This document shows, piece after piece, positions 12,929 to 23,814 of a stretch of 50,952 bases of DNA (position 1 is the stretch's first letter; each line of letters begins with the position of its first letter). This DNA is from Scenedesmus sp. ARA3. Taxonomy: Eukaryota > Chlorophyta > Chlorophyceae > Sphaeropleales > Scenedesmaceae. Under the pieces are notes generated by a model. That model was not told where the DNA came from. It ran no database searches and saw nothing but the letters and a program-made list of their open reading frames with translations. The position numbers and the translations under genes are program-made. The stretch lies in assembly GCA_004335835.1 (NCBI GenBank), contig RWJK01001792.1, positions 1 to 50,952 on the forward strand, read 5' to 3'.

Positions 12929-12964
12929 CACGCCAGTGCACGAGCATGCTCGTGCACTGGCGTG
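12929..12964. repeat. Perfect 36-bp palindrome without spacer
   Basis: The left arm 12929-12946 is the exact reverse complement of the right arm 12947-12964, with centre GCATGC. It could extrude as a cruciform, or form a hairpin in RNA from either strand. Confidence 0.95.
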
Positions 12965-13722
12965 GCGGCACGCCCCTGAAACTAGGGGCATCCAAAACCG
13001 CAGGCGGCACGGTCGGAAAACCCGCCTGCTGCTTGGCACACACAGGTGTGGCCGCGGCCCCCCATTCAAGTGCTACGTCAAGGCTCCACAAATGCACACG
13101 GCGCATGCACAACAAGGTTGGGCGACTCTCCAGACCCCCCAGCCAGGCAGAGGCTGCTTCAACCAGACAAAATGGGTGGGCATGAATAAGCACCCCAGCC
13201 CTGAGAGTCACCACACAAGCCGGCAGCAGCTGTCGCTGCTGGCCCATATAGAGTACATCCACTCCAGGCCCACCGCAGGAAAGAATTGACGGTGTGCAGT
13301 CGAGGGAGCAGTCATCGTCGCCAGTACATGCAAGCCAAAAGAAAAGCATCCTGCCCTGCGGCGCGCACACACGCCAGCCTTGCGCCAACACAGTTGTGCC
13401 AACCACAGTATCAACCAACCAATGCGGAAAGCATTTGAAAAAGATGTGGCATTTGCCTCTGCAAGGCCTGTGCCTCATGCTGCTGCCTGTCATGCGGTCA
13501 GGGCATAACACAGCACACAGCTCCGCCTGCTGCCTTCCCAGTCGAGCAGCTGCTGCCGATTCTGCATCAGCACAAACAAGTCACACAAGATGCGCCTGTC
13601 CAACTTGCTGTGGCACACACAAACACATACATGCCACACATGTGTATGCTGCTGGTGCACAGCTGCTGACCGACTGCACTACCACAGCTAGCAGCACTTC
13701 GAATGCACGGACAAGCTGTCCC

Positions 13723-13770
13723 CATCCTTGACTGCACCAGCCACTGCATCCTTGACTGCACCAGCCACTG
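13723..13770. repeat. Two tandem copies of a 24-bp unit
   Basis: The unit, beginning CATCCTTGACTGCACCAGCC, occurs at 13723-13746 and again at 13747-13770 with no mismatch. It lies in non-coding DNA. Confidence 0.9.
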
Positions 13771-14686
13771 CAGACCCAACCCGCCTGCAGTACACACCAA
13801 GTGCACCACAAACCGACAGCCGGGCCCGCACACATAAGAAGCAGCTGCCAGCAGCTGCAAACAGCACACCGTGAAGCAAGCACACAGCAGCTGGCCGCCC
13901 GCACTGCACGTGCGCCCAGCCATGCTGTCACGTCTCAACTCAAGCTCTCCGCACAGTCTTGCGGTCGTGCTGATATAGATACAAGCAGGTAGCGTAGCAG
14001 GCCCCCATGCAGTACGCACACACCGGGGCTGGCGAGCGTGCAGTGCCGCGTATCCAAAAGGTATTTGGCCTGAATACCAGCGACAAATCCCCGCACTGCA
14101 CGCACAACCAGCCCGCAAAAAACTCCTGCATGGGTGCTACGCTACCAGTACAATCAATCTCAGTGCATCCTGGTTGGCTAGGCACTCCAGAAGCACCGGC
14201 AAAACAAGGCAGCAGGCAGCCGCTTGATCGAGAAGCTGCCTGTGCACTCCACCCAACCCAACCCCAGCACACACCCCTGACATACACGCACACACAGACA
14301 TGCATCACCCGCACACGCTGCCAGTCATATTGCAGAGCAGCTGCACAACGGTGAGCAGAAGGCCCTGCAAGCTGCACCGGTCTCAGCCAGCCAGCAGAAA
14401 GGAATGTTTGCAGCACGCGCATTCCATACAACAGCACCACATGTCTGCATGGGGCTGCCTCCCAAAACCGGCATCAACAGCAAGCAAGCAGCGGCACCTT
14501 TCACCGCCCAGGGGCCGCCAGGATGCCATGCACATGCACACAGATACCGAATCAAAAAATGCTGTGGAAGTGCGCTAGAGGCCTCCAGGCTGCCACCTAC
14601 ATTGATGATGGCCGCAATGCGCGGCAACAACGCTGCAGATTGCGCGCAGCAGCGTGCACACGACACGCCACACAATATTGCGCCCA

Positions 14687-17117
14687 TCACACCAGCGCCG
14701 ACTGGCGCTCTTCCTGCTGCTGCTCCGCAGCCACCTGCTGCTGCTGCTGCTGCGGCGGCGGCTGCTCTTGCTGCTGCTGCTGCTTGCCGCGTGCGGCAAG
14801 CGGCCGCCGCGAGCGCAGCTGGCGCTCGGCCGCCAGCGCTGCATTGTGCTCGCGCATGCGGCCCGCCCAGTCCTTGAAGCCCAGCCAATTCTGCGTCTCC
14901 TCAAACATGGACTCGCTCATGCTACCAAAGCAGAGCGCGTCAACATGCTCCAGGTCGATGCCGCGGTAGCAGGCCGGCTCAAAGCTCTTGCGCTCCAGCT
15001 CACTCAGCGCTGCCTGGTCAAACCTGGTCGAGAGGTTGCCCAGGGTCACGCGGACCTGCTGGGATGCGGCCGTCGCGCGCAGCTGCAGCAGCAGCGCCTC
15101 AGGCGAGGCCAGCGCGTAGCTGGGCTGCTCGCAGTCACGCATCTCGCCGCCGGTCAGCACGAGGCCCACGCGGTGCCGCGACAGCACCTGGCAGAAGGCC
15201 AGGTAGCCGGAGCGGCTTCCGGTGTTGTAAAGGCCTGCCGTCAGCTCCGCCTGGAGACAGCAGCACAGAAGGAGAAGGCGCAGAGACAGCAGGGCAGCCA
15301 GCACGCAGCGTGAGGATGAGAAGAATTTGCAAAACACAATGCTGGCAGACATGGTGCAAAGCCATCACTGCAAGCATGCACCGGCAAGCGCGCAACGCCA
15401 GGCGGCTCGAGATTGCGCCTTGCATAATCAGCATGCAGACCAAACAGCATGCCAGCGCCACCACGCACCGCATGAGCCGCCTGGTTGTACCACCAGTGGA
15501 TTGTCGGCAGCTTTGCATGCAGCCGCACGCCCGCGTCGCCCAGCGTCTGCCGCGCGCGGCCCAGCAGCTGGTCTGCATGCAGCAGCAGCAGGCTGCTGTA
15601 CCACTGCAGGAAGAAGCGGCCGTACTCGCTGTCCCAGCTGCCCTGGTGGTGGAAGAAGCCTGTTTGGTGCGGCCACTGGCAGTAGCTGCCTGCGTCATGC
15701 GGGCCGCTGTTGCCCCAGTGGGGCTGCCCGACCTGCTGCGCTGCTGCTGAGAGGGATGCCACCATGAAGCGATCATAACACTGCAGGGCGGAAAGCAGAT
15801 CATCATGGCAGCGATGTTAGGATCGCTTCAAGGTGGCAGTTGAGCAGGACCCCAGCTTGTGGTCAACATAAGGCAACAATCTCATGCAGGTATGACAGCA
15901 CTGGCAGGGCTACTGTTGTTGCTGCCTGCAATACTAAGCAACAGCGGCAAGCCATTGATGAATACCACAAGAATCATGCCCACCTGAAACTCTCCAATAC
16001 CGGGAAAGTTCCAGCGGCTGTCCAGCGGCGTCGAAGGGTAGCGGAACTCGCCCCGCGGCCCCAGCCCTATGTCAGCATCTGTGACCACGCTGCCCAGCAA
16101 TTCGCTGAAGGCATCGCGGAACGCTGCCATGAAGTCTGTGTAGGCCTGCAGCGCGGTGCGGCCAGCCAGCGCCGGCACTGCAATGCAGAAGGTGATGGAG
16201 GCGGGGCAGGCGCATTGAGCCAGAAGCACATGCACTAGTAGCAAGCCAGACAGCGCTGCTGGTGGGTTGAGATGCTACGGGGTCTACCTTCAGCCAGCAG
16301 CGATGGCTGCTTCAACACAGTACAAGTTCGACAGAAAGCACGCCAATGGCGACGTTCCTATGGCTCTTTGACGGCAACATGCTGCTGATGAATCAGCGCT
16401 GCAGTGAACAGCAGTGCTGCATAATGACGACCCAGCAGCGGCCGGCTCACACTGAGGCACGCGCTGCTTACACATCTATGCGGCAATTTCCACAGCATAA
16501 CGGTTGCAGAAAGCCAGCTGCTGCTCACCATGGTCCACCCCCACGGACAGGCACTCTGTGTTGCGGCAGCCAGCCCTGTCTGTGAAGAACATGTCCGGGC
16601 ACTGCTTGCCCTCTTCCAGCACCCACGCCGGCAGCGTGTGCTTGTCGTCCCCGTGGAAGCAAAAAGATACCTTCACACGCAGGCCTACTTCCTGCGCCAC
16701 CCGAAACAGCGCCTGGTACTGCGCCCAGTCATACTGCTGTGGTGCTGACTCCACCTGGCCCCACCAGATGTTCACCACAACCCCCCAGACGCCAAGCCGC
16801 TGCAGCGCCTTGAGACCGCCCCTAGCAGCCTGCAGGATGGTCAGAAGCAGCACAAGGAACAACTTTAGCAGTCAGCACCCAGCAATTGCCAGCACTGCCT
16901 CGGAGCAGGGCAGCCGAGCCAAATGCAGCAGCTCACCTCTGGCTGGCGGTAGCAGGCCGCGCAGAGCTCGTCACAAAGGCTCACGAAGAGAGGAACAGCG
17001 GGCTGCTGCTCCGGCTGCGAGGCAGGCGCACATGACTCGTTTAGCACCACCTTGCGTGGCCAAAGGCAACTTGACCGCTGCCACCAGCGAAGCTCGCACC
17101 TCTTCCAGCCGTCTGTG
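14687..17117 (-). CDS. Beta-amylase (glycoside hydrolase 14), N-terminus unresolved
   Basis: Beta-amylase releases maltose from the non-reducing ends of starch; in plants and algae many copies are plastidial. Exons on the minus strand: first supported exon ending at 16937, then 16829-16529, 16177-15984, 15780-15469, 15250-14687, all phase-consistent. Landmarks: VPLFVSLCDEL, GVVVNIWWGQVE, GLGPRGEFRYPS (Glu equals soybean Glu186), WNFPGIGEFQ with CYDRFMVASL, IHWWYN, ELTAGLYN, and GGEMRDCEQP (Glu equals soybean Glu380). Both catalytic glutamates are present. The flexible loop after KVSFCFH, normally about CGGNVGD, appears several residues shorter. The C-terminus carries a Gln-rich tail. Upstream of VPLFVSL two frames compete: one open to an apparent start at 17351 resembles a transit peptide but is in a different frame from the conserved part. 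So an extra intron, or a one-base error, lies near 17050-17120. Confidence 0.92.
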
Positions 17118-18794
17118 AGTGCTAAATGCTACGATGGAGTTCTGCTGGAACTGCTGTTCGGGCTGATGATGCACGCGCTGCTGGACCAGCTCCACTGTGC
17201 TGGCCAGCGCAGCAGGCGCCTGGCAGGCAGCCTGCAGGCTTCGTCGAACAACTGCTACATGATTTGCTACTGGTGTGTGCTGCTTGTGTGTCCGTCTAGG
17301 CTCAACTTTCGCTATATTTGATGAAGGGGAGCGCTGCAGCAGAGATTGCATGATTGTCTTCGTTCATCTAAATCTTTAGGGTCATACTTGCCACAAGCCT
17401 CCTCAATATGCCAAAGCCACAGGGTGCATGCTTCTTTAGGACAAGGCTGCTGAGGTGGCACAACTGTGGGTTCTACGGGACTCGCAGATGATGCGATCAG
17501 ATGTCATTTGAAGCTAAAAAGGTACAAATCGATACAAACAAGACCTCCGGCATGCTGGTCGGCCCTCGTATGATAGTTTACTCAAAGTGACCTGTTGGAA
17601 GGGATGCAATCATCTGGCTATCGCCCGTGCCGCGCGTAAGCATTATTCCGTGGGTTTTCTTGCTTTTTCCACACGGGCTTGTTTGAGCCTTACAGGTGCT
17701 ACCACATCGGAGATGAGAGCAGCTTGGTGGGCGCAAGACGGGCACAAAGCGTGAATGCACCTCGCCAACGTCAACATATGTAGGTGTTTCTGTTTCATTG
17801 GCGATTGTCGGCTTCACATGGCTGAACGGCGGACATTCTCAGAGGTTGTGAACTCCCAGAGAAGGGCACAGCAGAACTCCTACCAAGGTTGACGGCAGCA
17901 GAATGTGGTTCCCATTATCAGCAAACCTTCGAATATGCATGCATTCTTTCGTGGTACCATGTGCTCGTCCACAGCGCCGGGCAGCGTCTGCTTCCAAGCA
18001 CTGCCTGCGTTGTCCAGGCCTGAGCGGCTGCTGCAGGCCCTTGCAGACCTGCACTTGACTCCTAGCTTAGCATGACAGCTGCGCGCCTACATTAATGTAT
18101 AATATTGTGACGGAAATGCAGCACAGCTTGCTGTAGCTTGCTGTACTAGCTTAGCATGACAGCTGCGCGCCTACATTAATGTACAATATTGTGACGGAAA
18201 TGCAGCACAGCTTGCGGTGCCCGGCAAGCAAGGCCTAGGCTTGCCAGCCTGAGGCGCCCCCACCCGCCCAGTGGAAGGTGCAAATCACATCTATACATGA
18301 CACGGTTTGGCCTGATATCTTTATGGCTGGGCGCCACGCTAGTAAGAAGTGGCGTTTCCATTTTTACACAGCTGATATTGCTGCACTGGGCTGACTACTG
18401 TGTGCCATGCACCAACACGTGCGCCGTCACCTGCACGATCAGCAACAACTGATCCCGCCGGCGTGAGGGTGAGCGGCAGCTGACGTGGTGTACAGGGCGT
18501 GGAGTATGTCTATATGTCTGATACGCTCCATGAATGACCGTAGCAGCCTCTTGTCGCTGCACAACGCAGCACGCAGTCTGGACCGTTGGGCCAAGATGCC
18601 CTTGCCAGTTCTGCAGAATGCAGACAGACACGGCCTGTGTCATCTGAAGCTCACACCCGCGGCTTCTGCGTGTGCCGAGCAGACAGCAGAGGTTCACGAA
18701 ATCAACATCAAACAATAAGAGCCGCTGCCGCTTTTTTCACGCGACGTTCGTGTCTACTTCGAGATCTAGGTTCGCAGCAAACCGCTGAAGCAGC
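17118..18794. other. Intergenic region between divergent beta-amylase and TPR-protein genes
   Basis: Should hold both promoters and the missing 5' part of the beta-amylase gene. A minus-strand frame starting at 17351 could encode its transit peptide. No further gene is recognised. An 84-bp-period duplication is at 18062-18215. Confidence 0.5.
18062..18215. repeat. Direct repeat: two 70-bp copies, 84-bp period
   Basis: Copies at 18062-18131 and 18146-18215 differ at one base (TAT versus TAC). Each contains the AT-rich ATTAATGTA core and ends CAGCACAGCTTGC. It is located between two divergent genes. Confidence 0.9.
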
Positions 18795-21213
18795 ATGCAG
18801 CAGCTTCAGCAACAGATCAACGGACTGAACAGACATGCAGTTGGCAGCAGATGTCGAGGGTTACCAGGGCGTGTCTCTGGGGCGGCAGTGGCAGGTGGGT
18901 GTGCAGCAGCAGCAAGTGACCTCACCCACACACAACACATTGGCACTTCAGGGCTCTGATCGTGCATCCGCCTGAACGACTGCTACGCAGCACGTCATGC
19001 ACGCAGCAGACAGCAGCAACTACAGCGGCTGGTGGTGAGGAGCGCTGAGGTGAGCAAGACCAAGCACTGTACTGGCAGCTGTACAAGCCTCTACTGCCAG
19101 TGCAGCTGGAACTTTTGTGCTCTGATATTACTCGCAGCAAAACACATCCTTGAACTTTCGATCATGTTGACCAGCATTAGCTGGCACTCTACCTACTAGT
19201 GTTAAGTGTAAATGTCCATTGCAATACCTTGAGGTTAGTGTCACGCAGACAGAGCAGCTCCTGCAGGTGCTTGATGCTTACTGCTGCAGTGGTGACAGCT
19301 GCAATGCAATGTTGCTGCATGCAGAAAGCTGCTGAGCTGCTGCGCGAGGGCAACGCAAAATACACTGCGAAGGACCTTATGGGTGCATTGAAGCTCTACG
19401 AAGATGTTCTGAACCAGGTTGGATATGCTGCAAGGTCTGCTTGCAGGACAGCAGTTGCAGGATGCTGCTTGCAGGACGATGCCGGCAGGACACTGAAGCG
19501 CAACAGAACTGCATGGAAACAATCTGTTTTGTTGTCTTTTATGGTTCATGACTGTTCATGACTGTGGTGAACTGTGACATAGTGAGCTTGGAACAGGTCA
19601 GACCAGCCTGAGTTCTGCACAGCAAGCAGTTGTGACCAGCAGCTGCCACAGTTGTGCAGACAAGCTAGCCGATACAACAGAATATTGCATGTCCCCTGCA
19701 ATCAGCTTGGCAGCTTCGCCGCCAGCGGCCTGCCTGCACCCTCAGCTGCTGCTGCTGCTGTGCGTGGTGCCTTGCAGGATGGCGTGACTACACGGCAGAA
19801 GCAGGAGGCGCTGTACGGGTCCACTGCAGTGCACGCCACATTCGGGGATGTAGAGCTGGCGCAGATCACACTGCGAGGTGGGGCGGGTGCTGATGCTATG
19901 GCTTGATGGGTAACATGATGATGATGCGACGTGGGGCTGCCTGCTTCACACGCCAGCAAACCTGCACATGAGCCCTGTTCACTGCCTGTCTGGCACTGTG
20001 CAAAGGTTCAATGTTCTGCCAGCTGGTGGACCACCAGTGCAACCCTGCCTGTGCTGGTTTGTGGCTGCATGTGTGCGAGGCTTAGCGTGATGCCGGACGG
20101 CATGTACTGCTGCATATACTGCTGCTTGTACTGCTGCTTGTACTGCTGCTTGTACTGCTGCTTGTTCTGCTGCCATTTGTCATGCAGAGGGCATAAAGAC
20201 TGGGCTGGACTTTGAGCAGGCGGTGAATGATCCAGAGATGGTGGAGATGGTCACGTCAACACAGGTGCTGCAGCAGCAGCAGCAGCAGCAGCAGCAGCGG
20301 CAGCAGCAGCAGCAGCAGCAGCAGCATTTTAATTGCTTGATAGCGCCATGTACGGTGGCATTTTGTTTTGTGCAGTGGGTGTGGGCAGTTAACCGTATGC
20401 CAGTTTGATGCATAGGGCGGCACTCGCACTCACTTCTGACATTGTGTGCCGTACTCGCCAAGCCACTGCTGACGCTGTGTATTGCGCACTGTGGCTCCAC
20501 TCCAGTGACATACGTGTGCCATTCTCATACGTACTGCTGCTGCTGTTGCTGCTGCTGCGCTGCTGCTCACTCCCGGCTGCCCTGCATGCTTGCAGATCCT
20601 CATCCAGCTGAAGCGCTTCAATCAGCAAGCACAGGCAGCAGTAGCAGCACGTGCGCGGGTGACACTGCCAGGCTCCGGCAGCAGCGGCGGCAGCAGCAGG
20701 GCCAGGACCAAACCTTCTGCTGCTCCTTTGGATCAAGACTTAGGCAGCATTCTTGGCACACCGGATTCTGAAACAGCAGGCGTAGACACATCAGTGGGAG
20801 GTGAGGATAACTGCGCTGCTGTTGTGTTAAGTGGTGGATGCCACAGTTCAATGCAGCCGAGACACAGCTGCTGGTCTGCAAGCATGTGCAGTGCTGCAGT
20901 TGGTTATATGCTGTTTGTGTCAGCTGAACTTCAACTACCAACCTCCAGCCGGCAGGATTTATGGGTTCCGCAGCCGTCGTGCAGTCAGCAGGTGCTGCAA
21001 TGCAATAAGGTGCTAATGCACAAATACGTAAGTTCTGGCAAACACTGCGCACAGGCTGCCACTGCTGCCTCTGACAACCTGTGTCGCTGCTGCCCTTGTT
21101 GCTTGCCTGCTGCAGCCATCATCAGGCGCGTGCTGCTGGTGCTGCTGGTTGGCGTAGGCCTGGGCACTGCACTGTTCTTTGCTGGACTGGAAACGCTGTT
21201 CCCCAAGTACTGA
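18795..21213 (+). CDS. Chloroplast-targeted, tail-anchored TPR-type protein
   Basis: Seven exons join in phase: 18795-18894, 18991-19049, 19325-19417, 19706-19877, 20188-20264, 20596-20800, 21116-21213 (267 residues). Residues 1-53 are rich in Gln, Arg, Ser and Ala with almost no acids and end near VVRSAE, as in a chloroplast transit peptide. Residues 54-84 form a TPR-like helix pair (AAELLREGNAKYTAKDLMGA). A second unit reads QEALYGSTAVHATFGDVELA, then EGIKTGLDFEQAVNDPEMVE and ILIQLKRFNQ. This resembles the TPR end of plant thylakoid proteins such as MET1, but the PDZ domain is absent. Residues about 238-262 are one hydrophobic helix, ending FPKY. The likely place is a plastid membrane with the TPR facing the stroma. 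The molecular partner is unknown. The acceptor at 18991 was chosen because nearer ones give stops. Confidence 0.85.
20270..20325. repeat. (CAG)n in intron 5 of the TPR gene, beside the splice donor
   Basis: About 18 CAG units with one CGG interruption begin about six bases after the donor at 20265. The tract is intronic in my model; if the intron were retained it would add poly-Gln in frame. Confidence 0.85.
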
Positions 21214-22355
21214 CCATGCCGTGCATGCAGCTCATGCGGCGGCATCTGGTTGACTGGCTTTTGCGGCAGCAGAACAGCCAGATTAGTGGCAGTGTGGCGT
21301 GAAGAGTATCAGGCAGATCTTGGACACCAAGCCTTGGCGGCCAGAGCAAGCTGCGTTACACATTGGTTTGCTTTTGCATTTGTGTGTGTGGCGTGCCCTG
21401 GGTGGGCCGGGCCTGGCCCCTAGGGGAAAGTGGCTCTGGTTCAGCATGTGCAGCTCTGCCGCGTGGGCTGCGTGTTCAGCAGAGGACAGTACGATTGTTT
21501 GCAACATATCCAGCTGATTGTGCGTCGTCTGCCGGGCCCCGTGCTGTGTTTGGCTGCTGAGCAGGGCCTGCAGCAGTGGAGCAGGTGCAGCAGCTGCTGC
21601 ATATGCTCCAGCGGCTTGTTGCTGATTGTGGAGAGCGTGCCAGATGTGCGTGGTGTGCGTCACGCGCTCGACTTGATGTGGTTGTTACAGCAGTGCATCC
21701 ACTGGTAACACAGCCATCGCTTCTGGTTGCTGGATTCAAACTGGACGATCTCTGTTCCTGCCTTACATTTATTTACATGTGCAAAATACGTACCAGCACC
21801 AACACAGCTGTCAAAGGCAGCACGAGACGACCAGGAAAGGAACAAATCCTTTTTAGATGATCTGGCAACCAGCCGCTGGCAGCAGCGCCACAATCCGTCA
21901 GCAACAAAAACAGTAGCAGAACTACTGCTTTGTATGATACAAACACCCAACAAATGCCACAGCATGGTGTCCAGCACTGCTTTTGCAGCAGCCTGGGTCA
22001 GCTGTCACATGTGTACAGCGGTCGATTGCCGACAGTCTGATGATAACTTGTGTAGTGAGAAGTGTGACATCAGGCAGCGGTGCTAGACTCAGAAGAATCG
22101 GCTGCTGCTGTCTGAACGGCGCACCAGCGCATTGAGATGTCAAGACACGCTCACGCAGCCATAAAAGGCGCAGTCACTGCCGGTCAAAGCATAAGGAATG
22201 ACAGACGCTGTGACACCAGTCAAATCAAATCAAAAAAGCAATTCAATGACAGTGTCTGTCAGCAGCCAGCGCACGTCACAGGACACTGCGCCGCAACAAT
22301 GCTGCGCCTCACAGCCGCTGCACGCCTGCACAGGCGCTGTGCTATTACTTGCACA
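21214..22355. other. Intergenic between convergent TPR and papain-family genes
   Basis: About 1.1 kb that should carry both 3' untranslated regions. No coding sequence is recognised and there is no clear TGTAA close to either stop. Confidence 0.6.
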
Positions 22356-23128
22356 TCATGTGGGGATGCAGGAGCATGCGCAGCTGCTGTTCTGTGGCGT
22401 GGGGCTAAAGTCATCCACCCCTGCACAGTTCCCAGCCAGCCGCAGCAGCTGCTCCTTGCTGCAATTATCATTCGCCTGCGTCTCATTCTTGCACTCCAGC
22501 CGGCCGATCCTGTAGCTCTCAGTCTGATTCCATGTGGGGATCAATGGCCTATTCACCAGCATACCTAACGGCGTGGCACGCGGGCAGCCTTTTGTGATGT
22601 ACACAAAGCCGTCGACGCTGCCGTAGCTGCCCCAGGAGTTCTTAAGCATCCAGTAGCTGCTGCCATTGTAAAAAGTAAAGTTCTGCGCGCTGCCGGCAGG
22701 CGGCGGCCCAGCCCGGACCTGATTGTTATACCCCACCAGCAGCATTGCATGGTTCGCAATCTGGCTCGCAATGTTGCAGCCGAGGTAGCCTGCTCGGTAC
22801 GTCTGCAGGATTGATGCATCCACAGAGACCTTAGCAGGCGTCCTACTCAGCGCCTGGCCCAGTGCAAACTCATCAGGCGGTACCCAGGCCCATCCCTTGA
22901 TGCCAGTGACGACAGGCTGGTATTGGCCCTCAGCACATTTCCCGGAGTAGTCAGCTGCGGTGTTGCCATCTGATGGGTAGGTACCAAATGAGGGGCCGCC
23001 GTAGCTGCTGCCGACAGCAGCCACGCCGTTGCAGGCAAGGTAGTTGAGGAGCACGTGCACTGTGCCGCCCCTGCTGCAGCTGCTGCCTGGGAAGCACTCC
23101 ATGAGCTGCTGTTCTGAGATGTCCTGTG

Positions 23129-23187
<59 letters not shown>

Positions 23188-23774
23188 GAGGAGGAGGAGG
23201 AGGAGGGAAACAATAGCAAGCCCACGGCGCTTGGTCAGCAAAAGTGAAAAAGGGAGAGCTGTGTGGAAGCATTGCCAAGCCATTCGCACAGCATGTGTAG
23301 CTCACTGCAAGGACGGCGCCTCAGCAGTAGCTAAACACAGCTATCGCCACCTTGCGATGGGATACCCTGCTGCTTGCAGCGGCCGTGCACGCTAGTATGA
23401 AGCTGCTGATATTGAACCGGACCACACCCCGATCGCCTGCTTGCATTAGCACAGCACCTCATACAGCGATACAGTTGAAAGTTGAGCACAGCAGCTCACC
23501 TGTGCTCTGCCGTTGTATCCCTGCATAGCCATTGTGGACTCCGCGAGCGCTGCAGCCACAAACGCAAAGCTGTTGCTGCAGTTGCTGGGCTGTGCTTTAG
23601 GCCCCCTGACAGCTCCTACCCGCAGCCAGTCAACTGCCTGAAAAGGTAGCAGCTTGCTGTATGGAAAGGCCACCTGCTTGGAACAGAAGGCTTCTGGGGT
23701 GAACGGCCCAGTTGGCAGCACCTGCTGCTGCAGCCGCCGGGTGGCTGCAGAGCTGTGCTCAAAGTACCTGTGTA

Positions 23775-23814
<40 letters not shown>

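Larger units (their letters stand above)
10236..14686. other. 4.4-kb region without a convincing gene
   Basis: No protein family is recognisable on either strand. The plus strand is markedly A+C-rich, that is, the minus strand is G+T-rich, as in the introns of minus-strand genes here. This hints at minus-strand transcription, such as a long 3' region of the beta-amylase gene or a non-coding RNA. Contents: a perfect 36-bp palindrome at 12929-12964 and a 24-bp tandem duplication at 13723-13770. A 112-codon minus frame at 12682-12344 encodes two hydrophobic stretches but starts with GTG and resembles nothing known to me. Confidence 0.55.

Noticed and set aside
17578..17817. Minus-strand frame with natural-looking composition, a candidate first exon of beta-amylase
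   Set aside because: A donor in it would join the next exon in phase, but it has no ATG and a stop lies just upstream.
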